In this document: piece after piece, positions 13,172-25,384 of the stretch
How the letters are laid out: every line of letters starts with the position of its first letter
Position numbering within the stretch: the first letter of the stretch is position 1
Source of the DNA: Xylaria sp. FL1777
Lineage: Eukaryota; Ascomycota; Sordariomycetes; Xylariales; Xylariaceae
Length of the DNA: 64,000 bases
Assembly (NCBI GenBank): GCA_022578965.1
Contig: MU400591.1
Coordinates: 1-64,000, forward strand
Direction of reading: 5' to 3'
Program-made: the position numbers and the translations under genes
The notes under the pieces: generated by a model
Databases searched by the model: none
Seen by the model: the letters and a program-made list of their open reading frames with translations, nothing else
Told to the model about the DNA's origin: nothing

Positions 13172-14323
13172 TGTAGTTACATATAGACCCCTAGGGTCTA
13201 TATAGTGGGATTAATATATATATATGGGCTATTTGTCACGGGAGGTACGAAGTCTTAAAGGTTAAATATAACTGTCTTCCCACAATTAAGCTGCTTCTAC
13301 CCTGCTGCGACCCTAGTCCCTGACACCTCCCTCCTGGGTAAGGGATGGGAAAGCTGCTATGTACTACAAGAAAACCTATCGTGTATCTCCTAATCGGACG
13401 GATGTCTCTGAACTCTTCGGAGCTCCCAATTCGCCAACTAACAGTGTCGCCCCAGTTCCTTTCTTCACTTGCCTCTACGTTCTTCCAGCACCACCACGGA
13501 ATAGTCTACTTACCGTCCTCAGCCTCTAACAGAGCCTTGACCCAACTTCCTACTATGGGGAGCATCTTGAACCCATGTCCCGCATTGCTAGACAACAAAA
13601 CGATGGAACTCGCTGTGTTCGGTACGTAATCGATAATGTAATCCGAATCAGCGGTATCGGCGAACCAACAGAGCGTCTTGTTAATTAGGGGTCTGTTAGC
13701 TAGAGAGAGAAGAGTCTATGCAAGCAGTTTTCGAATTCGCCGCTTGTCGTCAGGAGGAATTTACCGGCTTTCTTCCAGTGTGCCCGGGGAATGAGAGACT
13801 CCGGTCTTCGGATCGGTGTTGATTAACCTACCTCCTATGGGATATAATTTTAGAAGGATCGTCCCGTACCCAGGTTTGTTGAAAGTGAACTAAGTAAAGG
13901 AGTCACTTCATGTATTGTATAAGAAGGGGTTATAGAGGGTATGGATGTTCTGTTTATGTATATATAATGAGGTCTTCCCACCTTCCTCTTAAAGTAGTTT
14001 AGTTGAATATAACGCTCATATACCTATTATTTCACCAAAGCTCAAAGAAGAAACTCAGATCACAAGCGTAGGTTATTGATATGCCGCGAAGCTCGGACGC
14101 TTCCTTGTCTGTTAAATGGATGTGTGCGATGCGATGGACCACGATTTGGCGACGACTTGCATCCCTGGTGATGGCACTAATCTTGAAGCTGCAGCGCCGG
14201 TTGCCACTTACTAGCTTCGCGTTATGTGTTGTATTTTGACTTGCTTATATAGAACGTGCATTACGTGCAAAATTCATTTGGTACTATGCCCATATTTGGG
14301 AAAAGCCTTAATGTTATCAATGC
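13172..14323. other. intergenic
   Basis: Zinc-finger 3' flank and cyclodeaminase 3' flank (the genes converge). Only short open frames without recognisable motifs; no repeat or RNA gene seen. Confidence 0.55.
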
Positions 14324-15418
14324 TTAGAACCGTGTAATAGTAGTCCCTATTTGTCGCTCCCTCGCAATGGCCATGATGGCGTTACTAGCAGCGAGGTCGG
14401 TCATACCAACGCCAACAGATTTGTATACAAGCAACCCATCTCTCATCCAATTTTGTAGAGACCCCTTGCCACTTTCATCGTTCTGTATATTCTCAATCTC
14501 TCCAATCTCAACTAGGTATTCAGCACCTATCTTGCTTCGGACAGCTTCTCCTGAGTGTTGTAGGACCCATTTACGGTCATCAACAAGGACCGAACCAGCT
14601 TTGGACCCGGGCGAGATTCGTTTCACGGCCTGTCGTAGTAGCTCAGGATCTAATTCAATCATGTCTGGCTGCCACGAGCCGACGGCGGAGATATAAGGTT
14701 GGCGCTCTCTTCCCTCTGTTATTATGTGATTTGCGGGAAATAACGGTTCGGTCGAACCGACTGTGCAGAAGATGGCATCGGCAACCGAAAGATACCCCCT
14801 TAGACACTCTTGAAAATCTGAGCTTGAGGGGTCAATATGTTGCATTGTCGCAGTAGATTTCCATCGGGCGTTATTCTCCTCCTTTACTTTTGCTAGTAGC
14901 TCCTCCGCCCGTGACACAGTTCGATTCACGACGATGATAGACTCGATCTCGTTACCTCGGAGCGCTAGGGCGAGACGGAGGTGCCAGAGAGCCTGCTTAC
15001 CGGCACCGAATACGACAATTTTCTCGGTGTGGCGACGCCAAAGATAAGGTATCAATGCGATGAGCGCGGTGCGATAGCCAGTGATCTCTTCGGCGTTAAG
15101 GATGCCAGATGGCAAGCCGTCAGAGTCGCACATCGCAACCATGCCACGCAGTGCACCAGAGGCCTTCGATGTCGGAGCCGGCTGAACCACGATCTTGGTT
15201 CCAATGCCGTCAGATGAGGTGAAGGGTCGGAAGAGGCATTTCTGTCCTTCCGGGCGATTGATTACCCCTGGGGCCGGTTGGTACTCGCGTTCAGCGCCAA
15301 TCGAGTAGTCTCTTAGGCATTGTGCGAGCGCATCTCTGAAAGTGAGGATTTCCGCTTTCGAAAGATTAATAAGAATATCATGTATGTCGGAATTGCCGAG
15401 TATAAGCAAGTTGCCCAT
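14324..15418 (-). CDS. ornithine cyclodeaminase / mu-crystallin family protein
   Basis: Single-exon gene of 364 codons, the usual length of the family. Members are NAD(P)-dependent; the classic reaction converts L-ornithine to L-proline with release of ammonia, and relatives act on alanine, ketimines or other amino acids, so the substrate is not settled. Visible landmarks: N-terminal substrate lobe with RPFTSSDG and GTKIVVQPAP (near residues 63-82), LPSGILNAEEITGYRTAL, the Rossmann dinucleotide motif VVFGAGKQALWHL (near 135-147), FCTVGSTEPLF, and a C-terminal KSVGVGMTDLAASNAIM helix. No signal peptide, so cytosolic. It lies downstream of, and in the same orientation as, the VBA-like carrier at 16.0-18.6 kb, which may supply or store basic amino acids. 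Confidence 0.9.
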   Translation of the reverse strand: MGNLLILGNSDIHDILINLSKAEILTFRDALAQCLRDYSIGAEREYQPAPGVINRPEGQKCLFRPFTSSDGIGTKIVVQPAPTSKASGALRGMVAMCDSDGLPSGILNAEEITGYRTALIALIPYLWRRHTEKIVVFGAGKQALWHLRLALALRGNEIESIIVVNRTVSRAEELLAKVKEENNARWKSTATMQHIDPSSSDFQECLRGYLSVADAIFCTVGSTEPLFPANHIITEGRERQPYISAVGSWQPDMIELDPELLRQAVKRISPGSKAGSVLVDDRKWVLQHSGEAVRSKIGAEYLVEIGEIENIQNDESGKGSLQNWMRDGLLVYKSVGVGMTDLAASNAIMAIARERQIGTTITRF

Positions 15419-16022
15419 CTCGATGTTCTTGCGAGATTATTACGATACCGAATAGGGAAATGAGTCTAGACTGAGAAGAGGAATTAACTAGGTGACAAGA
15501 TGATCATGCGGCAGAGTTTTCGGTACGTTTGAGTGTGTTATTATTCAAAAGCGATCTATGCTACGCCCGAGCAGATAGAAGCTCGAATTTGATATCGTGA
15601 GATACAAGCAAGCTCATAAAGATCCCTCTTTATTGCCGATATCGCGTCGTGGCCGAACGCCCTACCCCAAGTGATCTCGGGCGATATCTCCACAGCTTCG
15701 GCCCCTGAAATTCCCCGCAGCACCTGATTAGGCTCTGTAGACGTACTCTACAATATGGAGGGCCATAAGCGCCATCACCTAACGTATGGTGCAGTCCGTA
15801 CGGCTAGGTCTATAGAGCTAAATCTTTATTGCACTCTATATAGCTGTCTATATGGTAGTTTATATAGGTAGCTAAGTCGGTATGACAGCTACTATATAAT
15901 ATTGGTTGAATTTTACTTTTTGAATGATTACCCTGCACGAAATAGTAGAGCGGGAACGGAATTTGTATAAAGGGTTTTGTCGGCGTTGACGTTAATGACC
16001 TACCGCCTTAGTCCTTAGGAGT
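15419..16022. other. intergenic between two minus-strand genes
   Basis: About 600 bp containing the promoter of the cyclodeaminase and the 3' end of the MFS gene. A stretch near 15830-15900 is rich in TATATAG/CTATATAG repeats with local inverted symmetry. Confidence 0.5.
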
Positions 16023-18550
16023 TTATTTTAGGCGGCGTTCTCTAAGAAAGGAGCCTGCAGCAAGGCCCGCGAGGGAGAAAACTAAGACGACAACTTGATT
16101 GGTATCAGCTCTCTGTAGCGCACTAGATAGATCATCATAACGTACCGAAGCTGGCTCTCAAGCCGACAACATATCCGCCAACGACGATGTTTTCGAGGGA
16201 GGGGGGAAGTTGTCGAATATAGTCAACATTTGCTATAGATTTCTTTATGATCTTCGATGTTGTTAGACTTGCTATCGTTTTTTTATGGGATTTGAATTGT
16301 TATTTACCTCCGCTCGACTCTCGGGACTGAGTCCGATATCCAGGAGTTTCTTATCCAGAACACGCTGAAGTACGTCCAGCATCACAGCGCTGCCGGCCGT
16401 CACACCGAGTAACATGCCGATTGGCATAGCTAACTGTAAGCCAGAAGTTGCGACAGCTTTATGTGCTGGCTCAACGACTGCGTTGATACTAACAAAGACA
16501 GCCGAGCCGGCCATCCCTGAGCCGAAGCCACTATAATGAACTGTGAATAGAAGGTCTGGAAGAGAAGAAGCAAGCTTACCCGAAGACGATATATAAAGAT
16601 TCCCACCAATTCGTGTTACCAAGCCATCGAATCACAAGCAGTGCATATCCAATTGAAGCGAATAGCGAAGATCCCAAAATCACTGCTTTATAACCGCCAG
16701 TTCTAAGTTCGGTGTTAGTGACGATGTCTCTTCTCTGGGAGCTGTCTCATAGTCGACGTATACTTGCCTTCTTATGAATTGGCCAGCTACTACGCCCCCA
16801 ACAGCATTTCCAGCGACAGCTGGGACGAGATGCAGTCCCGCGACAGTATTAGACACGCCACCCGTAACCTGAAAGTATAATGGCACGAAGTACATGAGCT
16901 GAAAATAGCGTCGTCAGGTTAGTCTAGCCGGCAAATCATAGAAGATCGGTCATGTTCTCTCACGCTTGTTTGAGCACCAGCAATGCAGCACAGAGCACTG
17001 TAAGACATCAATATGTCCTTGTGCACTATGAGCCGTAACGGAAACGCGGGTTTCTCCGCCCATCGAGCCTCGTTGATGACGAAGATGCCCAATACCACGA
17101 CACCCGCCCCCAAAAGGCCAAATACAATGGGATGCGTCCATGGCACCTTGACGCCTCCGATCTCGATGGGAAGCATTAGTAAGAGGATTCCAGTTCCAAA
17201 CAGAATTGATCCTGCGAAATCAATGCGTGAAAGCCAGGCTTTAAGGCCCTTTACATTACCCCTTTCTGACTCAGGCGCTTTCGTGTTCGGAATAAATAAC
17301 ATGGAAGCAATCATAGCAATAGCGAGTAAGGGTGCTTGGCCTGCGAAAGACCTGTAAGTAGACAGTTAGCATCTTCTGATGGGTGTATATGTCATAGAGT
17401 GAATAGGTAGCCTATATGCAGTCATATAGCAGGTGGAAAGGGGGTCAATAGCCATAGGTTAGGAAGGTTGATCAATTGACCCCCGGACCCTTCCAATTCT
17501 AGTTGGGGGAATAGCCCAGTTATAAGTATACCAAGTCCACCATATAAACCCCTAGGAGTCTATATGTGGCTGTGTTCCTGGCAAGAAGAATGAACTCACC
17601 ATCTCCAACCAACTGTATCGGCTAAGAAGCCCCCTAGCGGGCCTCCTATTGAACGCCCGGTCGTGCTGACAATATTGATATAGCCAAGCCACGAAGCAAC
17701 GTTGCGTAGTGGGATTAAATCTAAGTAGCAGACGTTAGGTGTCTCTATTCGCCCGAGAATTCTGAGTAGTCAAGTCACCTGTAATGAGGACTAGCGCTAA
17801 GTTCGCCATCCCAGAACCGCCGGATCCAGACAGCACACGCCCGAGTACAGCATGCCACATCGATTGGCTTATGCCGCTGGGAGAAATTCAGTGTCATATT
17901 CCTCGATGGGTGCGGTTCTCACATACATGATGGCACTGCCCCCATTGATTAGTCTCTCAACACTTCACGAACGTGGCCGTTACCTACCAACCAATGCCGA
18001 ACAGTCCATAGCAGAAGACTAGCATGACCCTGCGTCCGTACACGTCGCTGAGTTTCGCGTACTATGTCGTGTTAGACGACGTGAAATACTATCAGAGGCA
18101 ATAAGACATTCATACCAGAACTTGAGTCGCAACCCCTCCTAACAGAAAACTAATGAACAGCCAGCTCGAGTCCTCTAGGGCGTTGAACTCGGATGCGATC
18201 CTAGGGTGAGTCGCGAGGACCAAGGAGCCGTCGACGCTGGATGTGAAGAGTCCTGTCACGATATATTAGCTCGTGACGGACTGTACATGGCCAATACTCG
18301 ACGAACCTATCATGAGGACGGCCACTACTTTCATGAACGACGAGGTGGTGATCTTGGCATCACCATTGGTATCATCTGCGCTCGGAGCGACTCCATTGGC
18401 CTCAATGTCGGCGCTGGTATCACGGAGCGTTGATGTTTCCGTGGGGAGCTCTTGGCGCGGAAAGTCGAGCAGGGCATCGCGGTCGGCGCTGATCCCATTC
18501 CCATTTTTGCCGGAATGAAGCAGTGAAGTAGTCTCGTCCGGCGATGACAT
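16023..18550 (-). CDS. MFS carrier, vacuolar basic amino-acid (VBA/Fnx1) type
   Basis: Fourteen-TM-type (DHA2-like) transporter related to fungal VBA/Fnx1 proteins, which move basic amino acids into the vacuole. Exons on the minus strand: 18550-18307, 18252-18116, 18061-17988, 17876-17779, 17720-17600, 17351-16964, 16898-16768, 16702-16580, 16530-16308, 16242-16146 and a short last exon ending at 16023, about 570 residues. Visible family motifs: DGSLVLATHPRIASEF at the first TM, YAKLSDVYGRR (MFS motif A), GRVLSGSGGSGM, and GRSIGGPLGGFLAD. The ATG at 18550 is chosen because the frame upstream lacks an ATG. The intron 16703-16767 has a GC donor (GCAAGT). The final intron would be only about 37 nt, so the last 30 residues are uncertain. 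The soluble N-terminus (about 75 residues) is Ser/Thr/Asp-rich, as in vacuolar members. Confidence 0.88.
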
Positions 18551-19266
18551 TGTCAACGATTTAACACGCAATTGGGAGACGAGAGTTCTGTTGTAGTTTC
18601 ACTAGCACTGTTTATGCTGGGTTAAGGCCGAAGGCGGATGGCCGTGGATATTTAACGGTATACCTAGTTTTACACGGTAAAGGGATGCCTACCTAGGCAG
18701 CCCATAAATGGCTTCCGGCGTCGCAATCTATCCCCTGTAGGCTGCAGCGTGCTGCGCTTCCAGTTACCGGTGACATGAGCCGCAAGTATACTCTCGATGA
18801 ATCCGGCCGCAGGGCGGGCTGACGGGGGCGCACCCAATGGCGGGAGTTGGGGATGGTGCAATTGGACGGAGGATGACGAGACGCAGATTTCGACTCGCTG
18901 TCTCCACTGAAGTCAGGCATCTCATATTCTGTAGTAGCGTGAGTACTTGGGAAGGTTCCCTGCATTAGGTAGTTCAAGTTATTCTTGCTGTATATGTATA
19001 GGGAGTCAATGGAAGAGTTAACTCTAGCTCTTTCATCTACTCTAGCTAGAAGATTTAGATAAAGATATTGTTCGAGCTCCCACTTGCCGGCGCGAAGTGT
19101 GTAAATTTTATTAATGTAATTCATTTGATATTCTAGTTAATGCCATCTACTCGTATCCATATACATTTTTCTTTAGTTGAAAGTCAGCTAGATAACTAGA
19201 TAAGAAGTTGTGGCTGCCTAGTCTTCTCTGTCTCAGCAGTTATCATACATAGCGCTGTGTTTACAC
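18551..19266. other. intergenic
   Basis: Promoter side of the MFS gene and 3' flank of the sulfatase. Contains a CCTACCTAGGCA palindrome near 18688; no coding sequence recognised. Confidence 0.55.
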
Positions 19267-21174
19267 TTATGTCCATTCGTGCCAGTCCTGGCGCAACGCT
19301 AATTCAGGGACTGCTCGCTCATACTGCGGCCCTTCGGCATCGATCATGTAACCCATCTCGCACCTTTCAAATCTAATACTCTCCATTTCCGTCTTATAAA
19401 ACGAGTCAAAGCGTGGCGAAAGCGCATCCTTTAGGCTCTCAACATTGCCAGCGGGGTGAAGCTCGCGCCAGGGGCGAATGCAAGTCTGCGCGCGACAAGA
19501 CTTTAGAACGAAAAGGAGAGCATCTAGTCTCTGGGTGACCTTATCTAAAGGCAGGCCTAGTAGTGTACCGCCCGGGCCTTCTTCAGGATGCAAGAGGTTG
19601 ATCATTTGCCCCGGGTCAGTCGTAAGGTCGTAGAGCACATGCTCGTTGTTGCACCAGACCTGATAGAGCAAGTTATACGAAGCGCCGACCAAGCGCAGTG
19701 CCTTGTAGGTGTTGTTCAAGGTAATTTTGGGATACCAGTCAAAGACCTGGCCCTCATTCGACGCAAACCCCCAATGTTCTACCGTGACGTGCTCATGTCG
19801 CTCGTCCTTGGCTTGATCGAGGCCAGCTTGGGTAAGCGGTATTGCTAAGCCATCGAAGTCTTCGCGTAGAGGAGCTCCGGCAATCCGTAGTAAAGTTGGA
19901 GCTAAGTCGGTATGAGTTGTCACGATGTCAGTCGCGAAATTCTCCGGTACCCCCGGTCCCCTGATGATGAGCGGGATATTGATATCTTCTTCGAAACTGC
20001 ATTGCTTCGACGGGTTTAGGCGATGTTGCCCAATGTGGTACCCGTTATCTGTTGAGTAGATTAAATAGGTGTTATCTAGGATCCCTAGATCTTCCAAACG
20101 ATGCACCAAGCTGTCAACAATCTCGTCTACACTTTGAAGAGCCCTTAATCGTTGCGCATAGAAGTAATCGTTATACTCGACGTTCTCGGGACCTTGCTGG
20201 GGAAGATTTCGAATCCAGCTGGCACCTGACGCTTTTTCTGGGTTGAAATTTGATGTTCTTGGTACCTTTGCACCTTGGAAGAGGTGAGCGTGCCTCTCTG
20301 CCGGAACAGGTGGGCTGAACCGAACTTCGGTAATATTGCTGTGGTTGCCGTGTTTGAAAGCTGGAGATTGAATGTCCGCATGTGGTGCCACAGGAGCGAT
20401 GCCGAGAAAGAAAGGCTTCCTCGCATCATATGCTTCATCCAACAACCCAAGTGCTTTCTTTGCTAGAACATCGACGCTATGCTGACCCTCGTAGCTAACT
20501 GGGGGTTCCTGATTTCTTTGATACGTACTATTCATATACCAGTATGTAAAGGGGTCGAGCAGAAAGTCCTTAGCCCGATTAGTAAAGTAAGGGACATAAT
20601 CATCTTGAAGTAAGCTTCCTTACGGAGCCGGTCCACCCTGCAGCGAAAGGTGAATGATAAGTGTCAACCGAGTGAGCGTTAAAGAGCTTGCCGGTATAGT
20701 AGGTGTTGTAGCCCGCTTCTTGCAGCCAGACTGGGAGATATTTATCATTCAGTCCTTGACTAATAAACTTCGGATAGCCCCCTACATCAATTGTAAGCTA
20801 CCCAGGTAGTTTCGTAACGATCTCCTATAAGACGCACCATGTGGCGGTAACACATCAGTAACGTTGGTGTTATGTGCTGCTTTACCAGTCCACAACGAGA
20901 CCCTAGACGGACAGCAAAGAGCCGTAGTACAGAAGTGCTTTCTGAAGGAAGTACCACGGCTAATTAAATGCTCCTTGACGAAAGGCATGTAGTCGAGTGA
21001 CTGCATATGAAGGTCTTGGTCATCCGTCAAGATAAAGACTATATTTGGGCGACCACTCCCTGACCCGGCCAATGGTTGTTGATTGACAGGGCCAAATGGA
21101 TTACCGGAAGTCCATGATGCTCGCGTCGAGGAAGAAAGTAAAGCTAGTAGTAGCGATATGTAAATATAGTTCAT
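19267..21174 (-). CDS. secreted sulfatase (arylsulfatase / GlcNAc-6-sulfatase-like)
   Basis: Type I sulfatase that hydrolyses sulfate esters after conversion of an active-site Cys to formylglycine. Exons 21174-20838, 20781-20624, 20568-19267; all joins keep frame and give 598 residues. A signal peptide is visible (MNYIYISLLLALLSSSTRA). The metal-binding start PNIVFILTDDQD is followed by the formylglycine signature CCPSRVSLWTGK, then GYNTYYTGKLFNAHS and the second metal site YLIYSTDNGYHIGQHR. N-glycosylation-type sites (NVTD, NSTY) fit a secreted enzyme. The CCPSR signature and DNGYHIGQ segment resemble fungal arylsulfatases and glucosamine-6-sulfatases; the natural substrate cannot be told from sequence. 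The start is the first ATG in frame; the preceding in-frame codons contain none. Confidence 0.95.
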
Positions 21175-22150
21175 GATTGCATCTAGCTCGTTCGTATAGC
21201 TCAAGTGGCATTATTCGGTCACTATTACATGACCTCGCAAGTTATAGCAATCGTGACTTCTAGTATTCAGAAATAATCATTCCATACCAGTAATACCTGT
21301 ATATAAAAACATACCTGGGCAAAGGCGGATCGTCTGTTCTGACCGTTGCTTCTCGCGGCAACACACGGTAGACAAGCAGCTTGAGCTTGCCTAAGATGTA
21401 ACACCTCAACATATTACCCATGCTGCTCACTTCGTAGTATAGATAGAAGCCATATTATGGTCAAGTAAGAACCTAGCATAGGTATCACGCAATCGAACAC
21501 GTGTCGCGCGCACCCGTCCAGCATGAACGCACCCCGCATCTCTCCAAAGCGGACATCGCATACCTAATGCAACGTGACGCAGCTGATAATCGCCTGAAAC
21601 TTCTGGTTCCATACACGACTACTACCCTATGTAAGCTCATACATATTCCGGTACTCGACGGCTACCTCAACACATTAGCTATAGGTACTGTAGAGGGAAG
21701 CCCTACATACCTAGGTAGCTGGCCATCTACCAGACCTACCCATTCAGCCTAATGAGATTCCTGTATTTCAGAAAGCTCCCGAAAATGGCGAAATGCCTCT
21801 TTTGTAGGAGTACCGGAAATTCCAATCACTCGGTCCCTTAAGGCACAGGTAGGTACCAGTAGTTCTATTGTTTCAAATACAGTACTGGTATTGGTAAAGT
21901 AACGCCAACTGCGTATAGCAGGTAGATAATACCTATCTACACTCCTCCACCAATTACCTAAGTAGACGTTTTCAATGGTGAGCGCCAGCATCACAGTTGC
22001 TAGGCCAACGTCTTTGATACTGTATATGTACCCCACTTTAGTGTCGTCATATTCTATACCTGTTCGAGCCTTTAGCCAGCCCTTAATTTAGCACCAAAAT
22101 ACAGACTCTTCGATACAGGCTCTCCGAACATCGATGCCACGTAGCCATGT
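21175..22150. other. intergenic
   Basis: Upstream region of the sulfatase. Contains one exact TACCTAGGTA palindrome (21708-21717). No gene recognised. Confidence 0.55.
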
Positions 22151-22345
22151 TCAGTGCTGGTGAGAGCCGCCGGCTGGAATGTATACTTCACCATAGGATA
22201 GGGAGAGGATACCACCGCTTTCGCCGGCATCTATCAAGCCGTAGGGAGCGACTTGGTGACCTTTCGCTAGGTTCGTGAAGAGCTGCGCCTCTGCTTCGGG
22301 TTCCCAGACGATGCAGCACGCAGGGAGAATGGCCACGACGCTCAT
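22151..22345 (-). CDS. short open frame, 64 codons, unknown
   Basis: Begins with ATG and ends at 22151. The reading is GC-rich with protein-like composition (APYGLIDAGESGGILSLSYG) but no family is recognised. It may be a small protein or a leftover exon of a decayed gene; it is divergent from the broken frames at 22442-22837. Confidence 0.25.
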   Translation of the reverse strand: MSVVAILPACCIVWEPEAEAQLFTNLAKGHQVAPYGLIDAGESGGILSLSYGEVYIPAGGSHQH

Positions 22346-22441
22346 CAGCGGGATGCGCTCAACACCTCCCTAACCCTGTCCGCCGCCGCGATGCTCGATA
22401 CTTAAAACACCTTCCGATCCAAGTCTCGTCATTGTGCCACT

Positions 22442-22837
22442 CCGACGAAAGATGAGAACTCGCTCCCAGTCTCCCTCCAAACCATCCGCATCCGGCCCTA
22501 TCTCATCGACGAAGGATGGCTTGGATGACGACGAATTGTCAGCAACATTACCATATTTACCCCAGCACCAGCTACAAACAACGCGACGGCGATGGCGATG
22601 GACCTACGGAGAGTCTGCCCAAGCTTCAAGAAGCATGGCAAAACACCTGGAGCCCCAGGAATGGTATCCTCTTGACGAAGCATCTTCACGCGATTGGAGA
22701 ACTACCAGGTCGATAATGAGATTGCCTTAGCGCATGATTGGGTTCAAGAGCATATATGGGAGGGTCACATCATGCCGCGGAATAGTCGCGAGTTCTTACG
22801 CAAGTTCAGGCTGCGGTCAATGATGGCGCAGATGTAG
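22442..22837 (+). pseudogene. broken coding remnant in three frames
   Basis: Protein-like sequence continues across frames: an ATG-started frame at 22451 (MRTRSQSPSKPS...), a second frame with SLPKLQEAWQNTW near 22610-22650, and a third frame, open 22676-22837, reading LENYQVDNEIALAHDWVQEH and ending at a TAG. No splice sites join them convincingly, so frameshifts are the simpler explanation. The ancestral function is not recognised. It could also be a gene with introns that I failed to place. Confidence 0.35.
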
Positions 22838-23209
22838 ATACCTACTGGGAGGAGTGATAAAGATGACTTATTGGACAATGCTAATAATAGCCGGAATAAC
22901 AACCACGAGTGCTGGAGCCCTAGACCTTATATATACGGCTTTGGGACGGTCAGGTGGGCGACAGTGACATCAATGAAACCTGAATAGACACACCTTCTTC
23001 GAGGCAACCCCGCACGGTTCCCGACCAAATAGCGCGAAGATACGCTGATATTATTAATTGTTCTGCGATAACAATAAATCACATACGTTTGCTTGTCCGA
23101 AGTATGCGGGGCTGCTCTACCTTTGATATAGAAATAGGAGTAGCCCGTACCAACGTGGCTTCATCTGTGTTCGTCATTAACCTGAGACTTAGGAAAGAGA
23201 ATTGAAATC
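22838..23209. other. intergenic, promoter side of the MFS gene
   Basis: About 370 bp between the broken frames and the first ATG of the Dal5-type carrier. Nothing specific is recognised. Confidence 0.5.
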
Positions 23210-25384
23210 ATGCCTACCATTTTCTGGGATCAGCCGGCGTCGGAGAAGCCATGTCATGATGAAATTGAGGGCGGTGTAGAAACTAAAGATAACAGCGGTT
23301 CAATTCCCCCCTTAGGCCACCCGCGAGAGGAGAAGAAATTCTGGTTTCAGCGAGGCAAGAACTACGATCCGAATGCGGTCGCGACACAGGTATGAGAATA
23401 TGCAAGCGGTATTTATTGAAGACCAGTTGTTAAAGAAATCGATTGATAGCCTAGTGTATATGATATTGCCGGTGTTAAGGACCAATATGAGCCTCGACCA
23501 GACTGGTTAGGGACTTCACATCTAGCTAAAGCTGACGAAGTTTAATAACCGATGCAGGGAGAACGCACATCGTTTCGACCCCTTGGCGAGATGGACCTGG
23601 GGGGAAGAACATGAAGTTATCCGGAAGATTGATTTGCGCATCATGCTTTGGGTCGCTATCATGTTCACCGCCATGGAGTTGGATCGAGCGAATCTGAGCC
23701 AAGCAGTGGCGGATAACTTTCTTGCTGATATGAACTTGAGTACAAATGGTCAGTCTCTAACTGAAAATACATGAAATATTTTAAACTAAAGACGTCGCAG
23801 ATTTTAATCTTGGTAACTCGGTTTATGCTTTGTCGTTCCTAGCTGGAGAATTTCCTTCGCAGCTGCTAGCTAAATGGGTCGGTCCAGACCGATACATACC
23901 CATCCAAATAATACTATTTTCTATCGTTTCAGCATCTCAATTCGCTCTTAACGGAAGAGCCTCATTCTTAGTTTGTCGCTCTCTATTGGCACTATTACAA
24001 GGAGGGTTTATTCCCGAAGTATGCATCACTGGCTACCCGTCTAGCAGCAAAGGAAGCTTATTCTCATACAGTGTGTCTTATACTTGTCGTACTTCTATAA
24101 GCATCATGAACTCACGATTAGGCTGAGTTTCTTTTGGACAGGCATGTTCATAGCGGATATTTTGGCATCTATCATTGCGTTCGGACTACTTCACCTGAGA
24201 GGAGTGGACGGGTACCCTGGCTGGCGATGGCTTTTCTTGATAGAGGTTCGTAGCGTGGGAAGAACTACAGAGTCGAAGCTAATAACCCCAGGGTCTGATT
24301 ACTGGAACTGTTGGCATTCTGTCATTTGTGATGCTGCCTCCAGGTCCAACTCAGACAGCAAGCTGGTCTCGCGGTAAAAATGGCTGGTTTACGGCTCGGT
24401 AGGCGTACATTTATCTCCTCCCGTCATAATACAAGCTAACTATCAATAGAGAGGAATCTGTCATGGTGAATAGAATAATCCGAGATGATCCAAGTAAAGG
24501 CACGATGCATAATCGAGAACCTATCACACTCAAATTGCTCTGGCAGAGTCTCGCCGATGTTGATCTCTGGTGAGAACTCATTCACATACCGTTGGCCAGT
24601 CATACTAATGAAACAAACAAACAAGGCCGTTATACGCCATCGGACTGACATTCAATATTCCAACTTTCTCGCCGCAGCTATACCTAACGCTTTCGCTAAA
24701 GGGGTTAGGCTTTACTACTTTTCAAACGAATCTGTTAACGATTCCATATCTAGTATTGAAAAGTATGTTGGGCAACCGTCTGAATGGGCAATTACTAATA
24801 CATAGGCAGTTATTAATATGCTGCTGCTCTCTACCCTAGCAGAGGTTACGGGTCAACTTGCCGCTTCTGCCTCGCTCTTCCAGTTCTGGTGTCTCCCCTT
24901 TCTTATCTACCTGCGAGTAGTCGACACGACGCATGCGTCGAAATGGTTGACATGGGCGATAATCTCGCTACTTCTAGCAGCGCCACTCGGTAGGGCCCAT
25001 TTACTTGATAATGAAAACCCAAGGACTGACGACTTCGTAGCGCATCCGCTACAAGTTGGCTGGATATCACGGAACGCCAACACAGTGCGCTCTCGAGCCG
25101 TTGGTGCGGCCTTATACAATATGTTCTTGCAAGCGGGCGTAGTGATCTCCTCGAATATCTACCGTGCCGACGACGCGCCTTTGTACCGTCGCGGTAACAG
25201 CATCCTTCTGGGAATATTAAGTCTTAACTTGGTGCTATATGCAATCGCCAAAATCTACTATATCTGGAGGAATCGGTCCAGGGCGCGAAAATGGGATCAG
25301 ATGACGCCGGAAGAGAAGCTAGTATATTTATCAGATCATCAAGACAGAGGGAATAAGAGGCTGGATTTTAGATTCGCCTCGTAA
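23210..25384 (+). CDS. MFS carrier, Dal5/allantoate (anion:cation symporter) type
   Basis: Plasma-membrane symporter of the Dal5/Tna1-like family, which imports organic anions such as allantoate, nicotinate, pantothenate or carboxylates. Ten exons, all in frame: 23210-23389, 23450-23505, 23558-23748, 23801-24018, 24072-24245, 24292-24398, 24450-24569, 24626-24762, 24810-24989, 25041-25384; 568 residues. Visible family features: [20 protein letters not shown] then DRANLSQA in TM1, [53 protein letters not shown], and [20 protein letters not shown] in the second half. The gene looks fragmented in single frames but is intact after splicing. It is followed 1.3 kb downstream, same strand, by a tannase-type esterase, so its cargo may be an aromatic or other plant-derived acid (inference). 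Confidence 0.92.
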
